Positions 1 to 14,036 of a stretch of DNA of 64,000 nt are shown one piece after another. The stretch comes from Paulinella micropora (taxonomy: Eukaryota > Cercozoa > Imbricatea > Euglyphida). The translations under genes were made by a program, and so were the position numbers. How positions within the stretch are numbered: position 1 is the stretch's first letter; every line of letters starts with the position of its first letter. Below the pieces are notes generated by a model that was not told the DNA's origin, ran no database searches, and worked only from the letters and a program-made list of their open reading frames with translations. Location: contig BJOX01000003.1 in NCBI GenBank assembly GCA_009731375.1, positions 1,701,085 through 1,765,084 of the forward strand, in the 5' to 3' direction.

Positions 1-27
1 CATACACATAGATATGCCACGGCCCTG

Positions 28-81
<54 letters not shown>

Positions 82-112
82 ATCATACACATAGATATGC
101 CACGGCCCTGTT

Positions 113-172
<60 letters not shown>

Positions 173-278
173 ACCATACACATAATGCCACGGCCCTGTT
201 TGAAACAGTGTTGATGTATGCATACATTACTGTAGGTAAGTATGCGTATTCATAGATATAGATATGCCATGGCCTTGT
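1..278. repeat. GA microsatellite in a higher-order repeat
   Basis: Runs of GA alternate with a short unique piece that contains ATGCCACGGCCCTGTT. The unit occurs at about 1, 85 and 176, with a diverged fourth copy near 255. The array is therefore a roughly 85-90 bp compound repeat and not a plain dinucleotide run. No coding potential is supported; reading frames here give only Ser-Leu or Arg-Glu polymers. Confidence 0.9.
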
Positions 279-540
279 ATGTATGTATGTATATATGTAT
301 GTATGTATGTATGTATGATATAAGTATATATGTATATATGTATATATGTGTTTATGTAGGAAAGTACGCGTGTTGATAAACATAGAAAGAAAAGAAAGAA
401 AAGAAAGAAAAGAAAGAAAAGAAAGAAAAGAAAGAAAAGAAAAGAAAAAGAAAAGAAAAAGAAAAGAAAAGCAAAGCAAAGAAAAGCAAAGAAAAGCAAA
501 GAAAAGCAAAGAAAAGAAGGAAAAGAAGGAAAAGAAAAAA
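279..540. repeat. TATG and AAAGA microsatellites
   Basis: A TATG-type array (about 279-345) is followed by a pentanucleotide AAAGA array (about 384-540) that degenerates into AAAAG/CAAAG variants. The tracts are low complexity, and the apparent Lys/Glu-rich reading frames are artefacts. Confidence 0.9.
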
Positions 541-579
541 CCTGAGCCGACATTGGATCGTCCATACATCATGCCTCCT

Positions 580-1743
<1,164 letters not shown>

Positions 1744-2494
1744 NNNNNNNNNNNNNNNNNNNNNNNNNNNNNNNNNNNNNNNNNNNNNNNNNNNNNNNNN
1801 NNNNNNNNNNNNNNNNNNNNNNNNNNNNNNNNNNNNNNNNNNNNNNNNNNNNNNNNNNNNNNNNNNNNNNNNNNNNNNNNNNNNNNNNNNNNNNNNNNNN
1901 NNNNNNNNNNNNNNNNNNNNNNNNNNNNNNNNNNNNNNNNNNNNNNNNNNNNNNNNNNNNNNNNNNNNNNNNNNNNNNNNNNNNNNNNNNNNNNNNNNNN
2001 NNNNNNNNNNNNNNNNNNNNNNNNNNNNNNNNNNNNNNNNNNNNNNNNNNNNNNNNNNNNNNNNNNNNNNNNNNNNNNNNNNNNNNNNNNNNNNNNNNNN
2101 NNNNNNNNNNNNNNNNNNNNNNNNNNNNNNNNNNNNNNNNNNNNNNNNNNNNNNNNNNNNNNNNNNNNNNNNNNNNNNNNNNNNNNNNNNNNNNNNNNNN
2201 NNNNNNNNNNNNNNNNNNNNNNNNNNNNNNNNNNNNNNNNNNNNNNNNNNNNNNNNNNNNNNNNNNNNNNNNNNNNNNNNNNNNNNNNNNNNNNNNNNNN
2301 NNNNNNNNNNNNNNNNNNNNNNNNNNNNNNNNNNNNNNNNNNNNNNNNNNNNNNNNNNNNNNNNNNNNNNNNNNNNNNNNNNNNNNNNNNNNNNNNNNNN
2401 NNNNNNNNNNNNNNNNNNNNNNNNNNNNNNNNNNNNNNNNNNNNNNNNNNNNNNNNNNNNNNNNNNNNNNNNNNNNNNNNNNNNNNNNNNNNNN
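1744..2494. other. Assembly gap (751 N)
   Basis: Unknown bases. The flanks are the duplicated block on the left and a unique stretch on the right. Long open frames spanning it consist of unknown residues and mean nothing. Confidence 1.
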
Positions 2495-2715
2495 TCGACA
2501 GTCTAGTATAAACCGACAGAGCACTGTGGGTTTTATTCCGGGCTCAACAAGCGAGAAAGGGCACCCTGAGGGAACAGGATTGTGCTTCCCGTCGCTATTT
2601 CGGCATGTGACTTATAGGCGTATGGCTAGGCACACATAAGGCACCCCACCACGGGCCCAGCACACTCACACCATCCCCTAATTCTCTGTCTGTCGACAGA
2701 TGGCACCCATTTCAA

Positions 2716-2718
<3 letters not shown>
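2495..2718. other. Unique stretch without a recognisable gene
   Basis: Mixed-composition sequence of about 220 bp lies between the gap and the next GATA array. I see no convincing reading frame, RNA gene or repeat in it. Confidence 0.5.
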
Positions 2719-2775
<57 letters not shown>

Positions 2776-3774
2776 GTAATTTAGCGCTTCGCAATCTTGT
2801 CAAGTGAGAGGTAGACAGGTAGGAAGGTCAGTCGGTAGATGAACATATGATAGTTATTTTGGTGGTTTGCATAAAGTGGCCAAGAGAAAGGGAAGTAGGA
2901 TGCTAGGTTAGTAGGTAGGTCGGTAGATAGGTAGGTCGGTAGGTCGGTCGGTTGGTAGGTAGGTAGGTAGGTAGGTAGGTAGGTAGATAGGTAGGTAGGT
3001 CGGTAGGTAGGTAGGTAGGTAGGTAGGTAGGTAGGTAGGTAGGTAAGTCGGTAGCTCGGTAGGTAGGTAGGTAGGTAGGTAGGTAGGTAGGTCGGTGGAT
3101 ACATCGTTCATATTTTGCCTCAATAACTCAAAAGAAAGGTAGGCAGGTAGGTAGGTCAGTAGGTAGATTGGTCAGTCAGTATGCTAGTTAGGTTGGTAGA
3201 TATATTATAGTTTATTTGCTGGTCTGGGATAAGCCGTCGAGGAAAAAGGTAGGTAGGTAGGTAGGTAGGTAGGTAGGTAGGTAGGTAGGTAGGTAGGTTG
3301 GTAGGTTGGTAGGTAGGTAGGTAGGTAGGTAGGTTGGGTGACAGTTGTTGTGGCGGTTTGCCTCGATTCGTCGACTGAAAGGTCAGAAAGTTCAGTAAGT
3401 CAGTATGTCAGTATGTCGGTATGAGTAAGGGAGTAAGCAAGTAAATAAGTAAGTAAGTAAGTAAGTAAGTAAGTTTGTATGTGCATGTATGTATGTGTGT
3501 ATGTATGTATGTATGTATGTATGTCGGTAGGTACATGATAGTTATTGTGCTGGTCTGAGTGAAGAGAAAGGTAGGCAGGTAGGCAGGTAGGTAGGTAGGT
3601 AGGCAGGTAGGCAGGTAGGCAGGTAGGTAGGTAGGTAGGTAGGTAGGTAGGTAGGTAGGTAGGTAGGTAGGTAGGTAGGTAAGTAGGTAGGTATGTAGGT
3701 AGGTAGGTAGGTATGTAGGTAGGTAGGTAGGTAGGTAGGTTAACATAGAATGCATCGATCGAAACATGAAAGTC

Positions 3775-3860
<86 letters not shown>

Positions 3861-3945
3861 GTAGCTAGGTAGGTAAGTAGGTAGGTAAGTAGGTAAGTAG
3901 GTAGGTAGGTAGGTAGGTAGGTAGGTAGGTAGGTAGTTACTTTGG
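2719..3945. repeat. GATA/TAGG tetranucleotide arrays
   Basis: GATA (2719-2776) gives way to TAGG/GGTA arrays (about 2897-3100, 3139-3180, 3247-3340, 3569-3740), a short GTAA/GTAT array (about 3420-3525), GATA again (3774-3860) and more TAGG (3860-3935). Linkers of 50-100 bp separate them. The tetranucleotides interconvert by single substitutions, as expected from slippage and point mutation. Confidence 0.9.
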
Positions 3946-4009
3946 TGGTCTGAGTGAAGTCATCGAGAGAGAGCGTCAGCGGTGCGTTTTGCAAACAAGG
4001 CAAGTTATT

Positions 4010-4153
4010 CCTATACATACATACATACAGACATACATACATACATACATACATACATACATACACATACATACATACACACATACATGCATACATGCAT
4101 ACATGCATGCACGTATACATACATGCATGCACGTATACATACATGCATATACA

Positions 4154-4187
<34 letters not shown>

Positions 4188-4262
4188 CACACATACATGC
4201 ATACATACATACATACATACATACATACATACACACATACATACACACATACATACATACAT

Positions 4263-4293
<31 letters not shown>

Positions 4294-4421
4294 AACACAC
4301 GTACACACATATACATACTACATACATACATACATACATACATACATACATACCTGCTGTTGATCCCTGCGATACGGCTGTCAACACTACCCAGAATACC
4401 TACGTATATATGTATGTATGC

Positions 4422-4452
<31 letters not shown>

Positions 4453-5213
4453 TGTATGTATGTATGTATGTATGTATGTATGCATGTATGTATTTATGTA
4501 TGTATGTATGTATGCATGTATATACACGTATGTATGTATGTATGTATGTATGTCTGTATGTATGTATGTATGTATTTATTTATGGAGTATTCGTGCATGA
4601 ATTTATCTATGCATGTATGTATGTACGTATGTATGTATGTATGTATGTATGTATGTATGTATGTATGTATGTTATGCATGTATGTGAATACTGAGTAAAG
4701 ATATTGTTGAAGAAAGGTATGTATGTATCTAGTTATGACCGAACAATTCATGTATGTATGTAGTTATGTAGTTATGTATGTATGTATGTATGTAAAGATA
4801 TTGTTCGGTCCGATCTCGTTGAAGAAAGGTATGTATGTATGTATGTATGTATGTATATATGTATGTATGCATGTATCTATGTCTGTCTGTCTGTCTTTAT
4901 GTATGTATGTATGCATGTATGTATGTATGTATGTATGTATGTATGTATGTTATGTATGTATGTTATGTATGTTATGTATGTCATGTATGTCATGTATGTA
5001 TGTATGTATGTTATGTATGTTATGTATGTTATGTATGTATGTTATGTATGTTATGTATGTTGTATGTTATGTATGTTATGTATGTATGTATCTATGTATG
5101 TATGTATGTATGTTATGTATGTTATGTATGTTATGTATGTTATGTATGTTATGTATGTTATGTATGTTATGTATGTTATGTATGTTATGTATGTTATGTA
5201 TGTTATGTATGTT
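4010..5213. repeat. CATA/TATG arrays on both strands
   Basis: A CATA array with CATG and CACA variants (about 4010-4355) is followed by the complementary TATG array (about 4403-4680). The two form a large inverted pair separated by a roughly 50-bp unique spacer. A second TATG array (about 4825-5213) ends in a higher-order unit of about 9-13 bp containing TATGTATGTTA, and runs into a gap. Confidence 0.9.
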
Positions 5214-5991
5214 NNNNNNNNNNNNNNNNNNNNNNNNNNNNNNNNNNNNNNNNNNNNNNNNNNNNNNNNNNNNNNNNNNNNNNNNNNNNNNNNNNNNNNN
5301 NNNNNNNNNNNNNNNNNNNNNNNNNNNNNNNNNNNNNNNNNNNNNNNNNNNNNNNNNNNNNNNNNNNNNNNNNNNNNNNNNNNNNNNNNNNNNNNNNNNN
5401 NNNNNNNNNNNNNNNNNNNNNNNNNNNNNNNNNNNNNNNNNNNNNNNNNNNNNNNNNNNNNNNNNNNNNNNNNNNNNNNNNNNNNNNNNNNNNNNNNNNN
5501 NNNNNNNNNNNNNNNNNNNNNNNNNNNNNNNNNNNNNNNNNNNNNNNNNNNNNNNNNNNNNNNNNNNNNNNNNNNNNNNNNNNNNNNNNNNNNNNNNNNN
5601 NNNNNNNNNNNNNNNNNNNNNNNNNNNNNNNNNNNNNNNNNNNNNNNNNNNNNNNNNNNNNNNNNNNNNNNNNNNNNNNNNNNNNNNNNNNNNNNNNNNN
5701 NNNNNNNNNNNNNNNNNNNNNNNNNNNNNNNNNNNNNNNNNNNNNNNNNNNNNNNNNNNNNNNNNNNNNNNNNNNNNNNNNNNNNNNNNNNNNNNNNNNN
5801 NNNNNNNNNNNNNNNNNNNNNNNNNNNNNNNNNNNNNNNNNNNNNNNNNNNNNNNNNNNNNNNNNNNNNNNNNNNNNNNNNNNNNNNNNNNNNNNNNNNN
5901 NNNNNNNNNNNNNNNNNNNNNNNNNNNNNNNNNNNNNNNNNNNNNNNNNNNNNNNNNNNNNNNNNNNNNNNNNNNNNNNNNNNNNNNNNNN
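5214..5991. other. Assembly gap (778 N)
   Basis: Unknown bases between a TATG array and a CT array. Confidence 1.
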
Positions 5992-6091
5992 CTCTCTCTT
6001 TCTCTCTCTCTCTCTCTCATCTTCCTCTTCCCGTGAATAAGCGAGATTTGACTTGACTGATCAGATCATCTACAAAAGATAGATAGATACA

Positions 6092-6150
<59 letters not shown>

Positions 6151-6207
6151 TATCTCTCGTCTTCCTTTTCCCGTGAAAGAGCCAGATTTGACTTGACTGA
6201 TCAGATC
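5992..6207. repeat. CT arrays in a duplicated unit
   Basis: CT tracts at 5992-6018 and about 6092-6147 are each followed by a near-identical segment with the words cttcc, ttcccgtgaa and ttgacttgactgatcagatc. This gives a repeat unit of roughly 135 bp. Confidence 0.8.
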
Positions 6208-6267
6208 ATCTTTAATAGATAGATAAATAGATAGATGATAGATAGATAGATAGATAGAGATAGATAC

Positions 6268-6351
<84 letters not shown>

Positions 6352-6358
6352 GTAGACG

Positions 6359-6437
<79 letters not shown>

Positions 6438-6480
6438 ATCTACCTACCTACCTACCTACCTACCTATCTATCTATCTATC
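6207..6480. repeat. Inverted GATA / TATC pair
   Basis: A GATA array (about 6207-6350) is followed, after only about 10 bp at 6351-6358, by its reverse complement TATC (about 6360-6480). The two halves could form a very long hairpin or cruciform. Confidence 0.85.
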
Positions 6481-6527
6481 TATAACATACCTCCTTGTTG
6501 GACTACCCGCCTGAGTCGTCGGTTAAC

Positions 6528-7437
<910 letters not shown>

Positions 7438-7644
7438 ACATACCACCTTGTTGGACTACGCGTCTGAGTCGACGGTTCCCACTTGTCTGTAGTCCCTGCG
7501 TAGAGTAGATGGAGTTTTTCTCCATGTCTGTCCAAAAACGTATGGGCAAACCGGCGTCAAGTCTGGCCGCTGTCGTGGGGCCTTCCATAGTTTGATGTGA
7601 GACAGTTAGATAAATATGTTCGGTCTATATCCGAGGACACAGGC
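7438..7644. other. Unique linker with dispersed-repeat pieces
   Basis: Its first 50 bp repeat the segment at 6483-6527, and its last part (near 7612-7645) resembles 1319-1365. The word ggttcccac(c/t)tgtctgtag occurs here and again near 8160. No gene is seen. Confidence 0.5.
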
Positions 7645-7844
7645 ATGAGAATTTCCTAGTCCTTCAGTGCAATTAGCAATGACTTCAAACGCTTCGATCT
7701 CAGCCGGTGCTGATTTTTGCGACTTGTGCTCTCGTCAAGAGCTTTCTATTGAGCCGTCATAAAAGGTCATGGATGCAAATATTGGCTGAGAACGAAGCGT
7801 TTAAAGTCATTGCTAATTGTTCTTAAGAACTAGGAAATTCTCAT
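7645..7844. mobile_element. Foldback (MITE-like) element, copy 1
   Basis: About 200 bp with long imperfect terminal inverted repeats. The left end starts ATGAGAATTTCCTAGT and the right end is its complement, ACTAGGAAATTCTCAT. The similarity continues inward for about 60 bp to the words cttcg...ctcagcc / ggctgagaacgaag. It has no coding capacity. A related copy lies at 10303-10516. The size, foldback structure and second copy fit a non-autonomous DNA transposon; the superfamily is unknown. Confidence 0.65.
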
Positions 7845-7904
7845 CCATGGTGACCCGCCACCAATTGAAGGCTGGGCAGCGGGCTGCAAACGGACATTGA
7901 GCCC

Positions 7905-7990
<86 letters not shown>

Positions 7991-8003
7991 CAGATAGACA
8001 GAC

Positions 8004-8067
<64 letters not shown>

Positions 8068-8085
8068 GTAAATAGATAGATGTAA

Positions 8086-8152
<67 letters not shown>

Positions 8153-8200
8153 TGAGACGGTTCCCACCTGTCTGTAGCGTAGATAGACAGACAGACAGAC

Positions 8201-8272
<72 letters not shown>

Positions 8273-8277
8273 TAGAT

Positions 8278-8368
<91 letters not shown>

Positions 8369-8463
8369 GTAGGTAGGTAGGTAGGTAGATAGATAGGTAG
8401 GTAGNNNNNNNNNNGTAGGTAGGTAGATAGATAGATAGGTAGGTAGGTAGATAGGTAGATAGG

Positions 8464-8540
<77 letters not shown>

Positions 8541-8580
8541 GTAGACCGGAGGTGTAGAGTCTTGCACAGGCGGTCTGACC

Positions 8581-8655
<75 letters not shown>

Positions 8656-8693
8656 GCAGACAGATAGACAGACAGATAGACAGATAGATAGAC

Positions 8694-8761
<68 letters not shown>
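7905..8761. repeat. GATA arrays with short linkers
   Basis: GATA arrays at about 7905-8150, 8190-8540 (with a TAGG block and a 10-N gap at 8405-8414) and 8582-8760. GACA variants occur near 7990-8003, 8187-8202 and 8641-8695. The linker tcttgcacaggcggtctgacct occurs twice (about 8559-8580 and 8761-8782), so the last array sits in a direct repeat. Confidence 0.9.
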
Positions 8762-8786
8762 CTTGCACAGGCGGTCTGACCTATAG

Positions 8787-9085
8787 CATGTATGTATGTA
8801 TGTATGTATGTATGTATGTATGTATGTATGCATGCATGCATGCATGCATGCATGTATGTATGTATGTATGTATGTATGTATGTATGCATGCATGCATGCG
8901 CATGTATGTATGTATGTATGTATCTATGTATGTATGTATCTATGTATCCATGCATGCATGCATGCGCATGTATGTATATATGTATGGATGCATGCATGCA
9001 TGCGCATGTATGTATGTATGTATGCATGCATGCATGCATGCGCATGTATGTATGTATGTATGTATGTATGTATGTATGTATATGC
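8787..9085. repeat. TATG/ATGC array
   Basis: Blocks of TATG alternate with blocks of ATGC and a recurring atgcgcatg junction, giving a higher-order unit of about 60-70 bp repeated at least four times. Confidence 0.85.
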
Positions 9086-9162
9086 ATGTAGGACCAAGGG
9101 CAAGTTTGCTGGCTTACCCAACGTAAGTACTATTGCTGCCACTATTCCTCCCGTGACCTATT

Positions 9163-9180
9163 CAGATAGATAGATAGATG

Positions 9181-9248
<68 letters not shown>

Positions 9249-9269
9249 CATGGATACATAGATACATAA

Positions 9270-9362
<93 letters not shown>
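9163..9362. repeat. GATA array
   Basis: A GATA array preceded by a linker (9086-9162) whose core cgtaagtactattgctg recurs near 10057-10075 beside another GATA array. Confidence 0.9.
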
Positions 9363-9363
<1 letters not shown>

Positions 9364-9594
9364 GAGATGTCGCAAAGGAATGTAGTCCTTGCAAAGGAAC
9401 GCAGTTTCACATCAAACAATAATTTGTGTACTGTGCATGTGTCCGGGATGGGAATCACGGGTAGACTGTGTTCTGGAAAAAGAAGAGGAGGAAGGACGTT
9501 GAAGAAAAAGGCAATCTAGGAATGGAGAGTGGGAGGATAAGGAAGAAGAGAAAGAAAAGGAAGCCGTTAGTCCAAGTGTTTTGAGCACCGTAAG
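9363..9594. repeat. Duplicated unique block, copy 2
   Basis: Matches 1512-1743 and follows a GATA array in the same way. Here it continues into unique sequence (9595-9864) instead of a gap. The 270 bp after it has no recognisable gene. Confidence 0.85.
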
Positions 9595-9864
9595 CTTGCG
9601 CAAGCTACAATGATGACATTGTATGAGGCCTAAACCCCCGCAGGGACCTAGCCCGGGCTATGCAACACTGGACGGCTATGATGGAATGCAGTCACCAATA
9701 CGGACTAGAGGAAGATTAGTCCAATTTTTGACTGCACAGGAGCGATAAATCGCAAAAGAGCAACGAGCTACGCAGGAGGATAGCTTGAAGCAAAGGGATT
9801 TGGATTGGGGATGGGAAAAACCCAAGGCGCGGAAACATCGATGAACAGAGAACGATACCATGCC

Positions 9865-9928
<64 letters not shown>

Positions 9929-9979
9929 GATAGACAGACAGATAGACAGATAGACAGACAGATAGATAGACAGATAGAC

Positions 9980-10051
<72 letters not shown>
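9865..10051. repeat. GATA array with GACA interruptions
   Basis: GATA repeats with GACA blocks in the middle (about 9930-9982). The unique sequence to the right (10052-10302) contains the linker shared with 9119-9140 and no supported gene. Confidence 0.9.
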
Positions 10052-10302
10052 GAATAGAGGTAACGTAAGTACTATTGCTGACACTATCCCTCCTGTTGCC
10101 TACACATAAAATACAGTGAATAATTTCGGTCATGAGACATTTTCGGCAAAAGATTTGCCACCGCAGAATGTTGTTTTTGCACGGAACTTTGGGTGGCCGG
10201 AATTTTTCCCCAACTTTTCAACGCAAAATACTTTGTTTTTTTTCTTCCGAAATTTGTGGTAGCCGAAATTTTTCACTATTAATTGCTTGCATTTATGCAT
10301 AT

Positions 10303-10516
10303 GAGAATTCTCCTAGCTCTTAAGTGCAATGAGCAATTATTTCAAACGCTTCGATCTCAGCCGGTGCTGATTTTTGCGGCTTGTGTAGTGGCTCATTTGA
10401 AAGCTCTCTTCAAGCGTTTTCTATAGAACCGTCATAAAAGTCATGGATACAAACCTTGGCTGAGAACGAAGCGTTCAAAGTAATCGCTCATTTTTCTTAA
10501 GAACTAGGAAATTCTC
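10303..10516. mobile_element. Foldback (MITE-like) element, copy 2
   Basis: A second, longer and more diverged copy of the element at 7645-7844. The outer inverted repeats (gagaatt...cctag / ctaggaaattctc) and the inner words cgcttcgatctcagcc and ggctgagaacgaagcg are conserved. The central part carries an extra stretch near 10383-10410. The immediate flanks show no clear target duplication. Confidence 0.65.
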
Positions 10517-10578
10517 CTCTAGGTTTTGCCGCAATTCTTAGCATAACAGCCGCCACGGTCTCACTGTCACCTACGTGA

Positions 10579-10616
10579 TTGTATCTATCTATCTATCTAC
10601 CTATCTATCTATCTAC

Positions 10617-10660
<44 letters not shown>

Positions 10661-10695
10661 ATCTATCCATCCATCTATCCATCCATCCATCCATG
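10579..10695. repeat. TATC array
   Basis: TATC repeats grading into CATC at the right end, directly before the gag-like fragment. Confidence 0.9.
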
Positions 10696-10716
10696 TATGC
10701 ATGAATCAATGCATAC

Positions 10717-10866
10717 ATGTTTAGGCAGAAACTCAGCCCATACAGCCCCTCCTGCCCCTACGACTAGCTCAGCGCCTACCACTGTCATTGTCAACAATAA
10801 TGACAAGAAGGACAGACAGGCTATCATTAACGCCTTCCAAAAATATACCAAACTTAGCATAACTGC
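10717..10866 (+). pseudogene. Fragment of a Ty3/gypsy gag gene
   Basis: Plus-strand reading gives about 50 residues with the core TTVIVNNNDKKDRQAIINAF. This matches the E2 Gag in this window, which has TTVVVTNTEKKDRQNIINAF at about residues 420-440. A Pro/Ala/Ser-rich stretch precedes the core in both. The fragment begins and ends in microsatellite DNA and has no start, stop or other gag sequence. It is the remains of a related element whose rest has been lost or overrun by repeats. Confidence 0.75.
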
Positions 10867-11251
10867 TGTATGTATGTATGTATGTATGTAAGTATGTATG
10901 TATGTATGTATGTATGTGTGTATGTATGTACGTATGTATGTAGTATGTATGTACTTATGTATGTATGTGTATGTATGCATGTATGTATGAATGAATGTAT
11001 GTATGTATGCCCTATCGCTCCTGCTACCTACGCGTGTATGTATGCTTGTTTGTTTGTTGTATATATGTGTGTATGTATGTATGTGTGTTTGTATGTATGT
11101 ATGTATGTATGCCTGTATGTATGCATGCATGCCTGTATGTATGCATGCATGCGTGCATGTATGTATGTATGTATGCATGCAAGCATGTATGTATGTATGT
11201 ATGTATGTATGTTGTATGTATGTATGTATGTATGCATGTATGTACACACAC

Positions 11252-11282
<31 letters not shown>

Positions 11283-11595
11283 TATGTATGTATATGTATG
11301 TATGCATGTATGCATGTATGTATGCATGTATGTATGTATGTATGTATGTATGCATGTATGTATGTATGTATGTATGTATGTATGTACTTAGGTATGTATG
11401 TATGTATGCATGTATGTATGTATGTATGTATGTATGTATGTGTGTGTGTATGTATGTATGTAGTATGTATGTATGTATGTATGTATGTATGTATATGTAT
11501 GTATGTATGTATGCATGCATGCATCCATGCATGTATGTATGTATGTATGTATGCATGTATGTATGTATGCATGTATATGTATACATGTATGTATG

Positions 11596-11629
<34 letters not shown>

Positions 11630-11640
11630 TGTATGTATCC
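10866..11640. repeat. TATG array
   Basis: Nearly 800 bp of TATG with GCATG, CCTG and TGTG variants. Short unique words occur near 11008-11035. The sequence that follows (11641-11765) is unique and carries no recognisable gene. Confidence 0.9.
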
Positions 11641-11765
11641 GTCTTTGTAACAGTCTTGACCAGTAGTCCGACGACGCTGCCGATAATAAGGCATTTCTTG
11701 GAGCAGCGCGCCTGGCCTTCTTTGTTTTTACACATGCTGTGTACACGCAGGCATCACGTGTGTTT

Positions 11766-11776
11766 TTGTGTTGTGT

Positions 11777-11814
<38 letters not shown>

Positions 11815-13100
11815 TGGTGTGTGTGTGAGTGTGTGTGGTGTGTGTGTGTTGTGTGTGTGTGGTTGTGTGTGTGGTTGTGTGTGTGTTGTGTGTGTGTTGT
11901 GTGTGTGTGTGTGTGCTGTGTGTGTGTTGTGTGTGTATGTTGTGTGTGTGTGTGTGTGTGTGTGTTGTGTGTGTGTGGTGTGTGTGTGTTGTGTGTGTGT
12001 TGTGTGTTTGTGTGTGTTNNNNNNNNNNNNNNNNNNNNNNNNNNNNNNNNNNNNNNNNNNNNNNNNNNNNNNNNNNNNNNNNNNNNNNNNNNNNNNNNNN
12101 NNNNNNNNNNNNNNNNNNNNNNNNNNNNNNNNNNNNNNNNNNNNNNNNNNNNNNNNNNNNNNNNNNNNNNNNNNNNNNNNNNNNNNNNNNNNNNNNNNNN
12201 NNNNNNNNNNNNNNNNNNNNNNNNNNNNNNNNNNNNNNNNNNNNNNNNNNNNNNNNNNNNNNNNNNNNNNNNNNNNNNNNNNNNNNNNNNNNNNNNNNNN
12301 NNNNNNNNNNNNNNNNNNNNNNNNNNNNNNNNNNNNNNNNNNNNNNNNNNNNNNNNNNNNNNNNNNNNNNNNNNNNNNNNNNNNNNNNNNNNNNNNNNNN
12401 NNNNNNNNNNNNNNNNNNNNNNNNNNNNNNNNNNNNNNNNNNNNNNNNNNNNNNNNNNNNNNNNNNNNNNNNNNNNNNNNNNNNNNNNNNNNNNNNNNNN
12501 NNNNNNNNNNNNNNNNNNNNNNNNNNNNNNNNNNNNNNNNNNNNNNNNNNNNNNNNNNNNNNNNNNNNNNNNNNNNNNNNNNNNNNNNNNNNNNNNNNNN
12601 NNNNNNNNNNNNNNNNNNNNNNNNNNNNNNNNNNNNNNNNNNNNNNNNNNNNNNNNNNNNNNNNNNNNNNNNNNNNNNNNNNNNNNNNNNNNNNNNNNNN
12701 NNNNNNNNNNNNNNNNNNNNNNNNNNNNNNNNNNNNNNNNNNNNNNNNNNNNNNNNNNNNNNNNNNNNNNNNNNNNNNNNNNNNNNNNNNNNNNNNNNNN
12801 NNNNNNNNNNNNNNNNNNNNNNNNNNNNNNNNNNNNNNNNNNNNNNNNNNNNNNNNNNNNNNNNNNNNNNNNNNNNNNNNNNNNNNNNNNNNNNNNNNNN
12901 NNNNNNNNNNNNNNNNNNNNNNNNNNNTGTGTTGTGTGTGTGTTGTGTGTGTGTGTTGTGTGTGTTGTGTGTGTGTTGTGTGTGTGCTGTGTAGGTGTTG
13001 TGTGTGTGTGTGTGTGTGTTGTGTGTTTGTGTTGTGTGTGTGTGTGTGTTGTGTGTGTGTTGTGTGTGTTGTGTGTGTGTTGTGTGTGTGTTGTGTGTGT
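11766..13100. repeat. TG arrays with gap
   Basis: Compound TG/TTG arrays flank a 909-base run of N (12019-12927). Periodic TTG and GGTG interruptions give a fuzzy unit of 10-12 bp. Cys/Val reading frames here are artefacts. Confidence 0.9.
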
Positions 13101-13375
13101 TTTCTTGGCTTGGCTTGGATTTGTTTTAGATTGAACTACTGTATCATGTGACCAAAAATCGAAATACTTGCCGAGTTGACAAAGTAGATCGCTTTTTGGT
13201 TCTCTTCTTCTTCTTCGTTCCTAAGTGACTTAAAACGTATTTATTCGGAATTTTATAAAAAGTAAGAATGTATCATTTACTCTAGTGTGGAAACCTAGTG
13301 TTTCTGGTGTTTCAGCCTCGGATGAGCGTAAAAAAGGAATTGAATGAAATAATAATGTTTAGATATATTCTCTCA
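13101..13375. other. Unique stretch between TG and CA arrays
   Basis: About 275 bp of mixed sequence; no gene, RNA or repeat recognised. Confidence 0.5.
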
Positions 13376-13452
13376 TACACACACACAGACACACACACAC
13401 ACACACATACATACTCATACACACAACACACAACACAACAACAACACAACAC

Positions 13453-13495
<43 letters not shown>

Positions 13496-13590
13496 CACAC
13501 ACACACACACAACACACAACACACACACAACACACAACACACACACAACACACACACAACACACACGCAAAACACACACAACACACACAG
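13376..13590. repeat. CA array
   Basis: CA and CAACA repeats, the reverse complement of the TG arrays at 11766-13100, so the two could pair as an inverted repeat around the unique 13101-13375. The sequence ends 70 bp before the DIRS element. Confidence 0.9.
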
Positions 13591-13663
13591 AAGTGACACA
13601 GGAAAGAAATATGTATGTAGTAACTGACGTCACGAGGACGTGTGACTGCGTGTGACTGGATGA

Positions 13664-14022
13664 TATTTTGTATAATTAGTCCGGAACGATCATGTTGAAG
13701 AAAGAATAATTGAATATTGCACAAATTGTCCATATCAGAACCACAACATAGTTGTGCGGATAATGTCGTGCAATCTTTTTAGAATATTATTTACGATAAG
13801 TTCGCGGAAATTGCTTCAATTATATTGATTATTGCCGAAAGGATCACAACTAGAGTTGTGATCAGTTCTAGAGATTCTCTACCGATACCGAGAGTGAGTA
13901 GTAGGTATCGGTAGTATGTTTAGTTACCATCACCTCAGATGTTTTAGGAATTAATGATTCCATCGTGTTGTTGTCACTTTAGTTTCCTTCAACACGAAGG
14001 AATTACTGATTTCGTTTTTAAT
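13664..14022 (+). repeat. DIRS A1 repeat
   Basis: About 350 bp repeated in the same orientation at 39626-39985, with about 11 substitutions (roughly 97% identity). It holds several short inverted repeats: a 22-bp palindrome at 13842-13863, an 11-bp stem 13879-13889 with 13904-13914, and CACAAC/GTTGTG near 13741-13756. Such stems may mark recombinase or replication sites, but that is inference. Confidence 0.85.
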
Positions 14023-14036
14023 CGTACTGTGGACTT

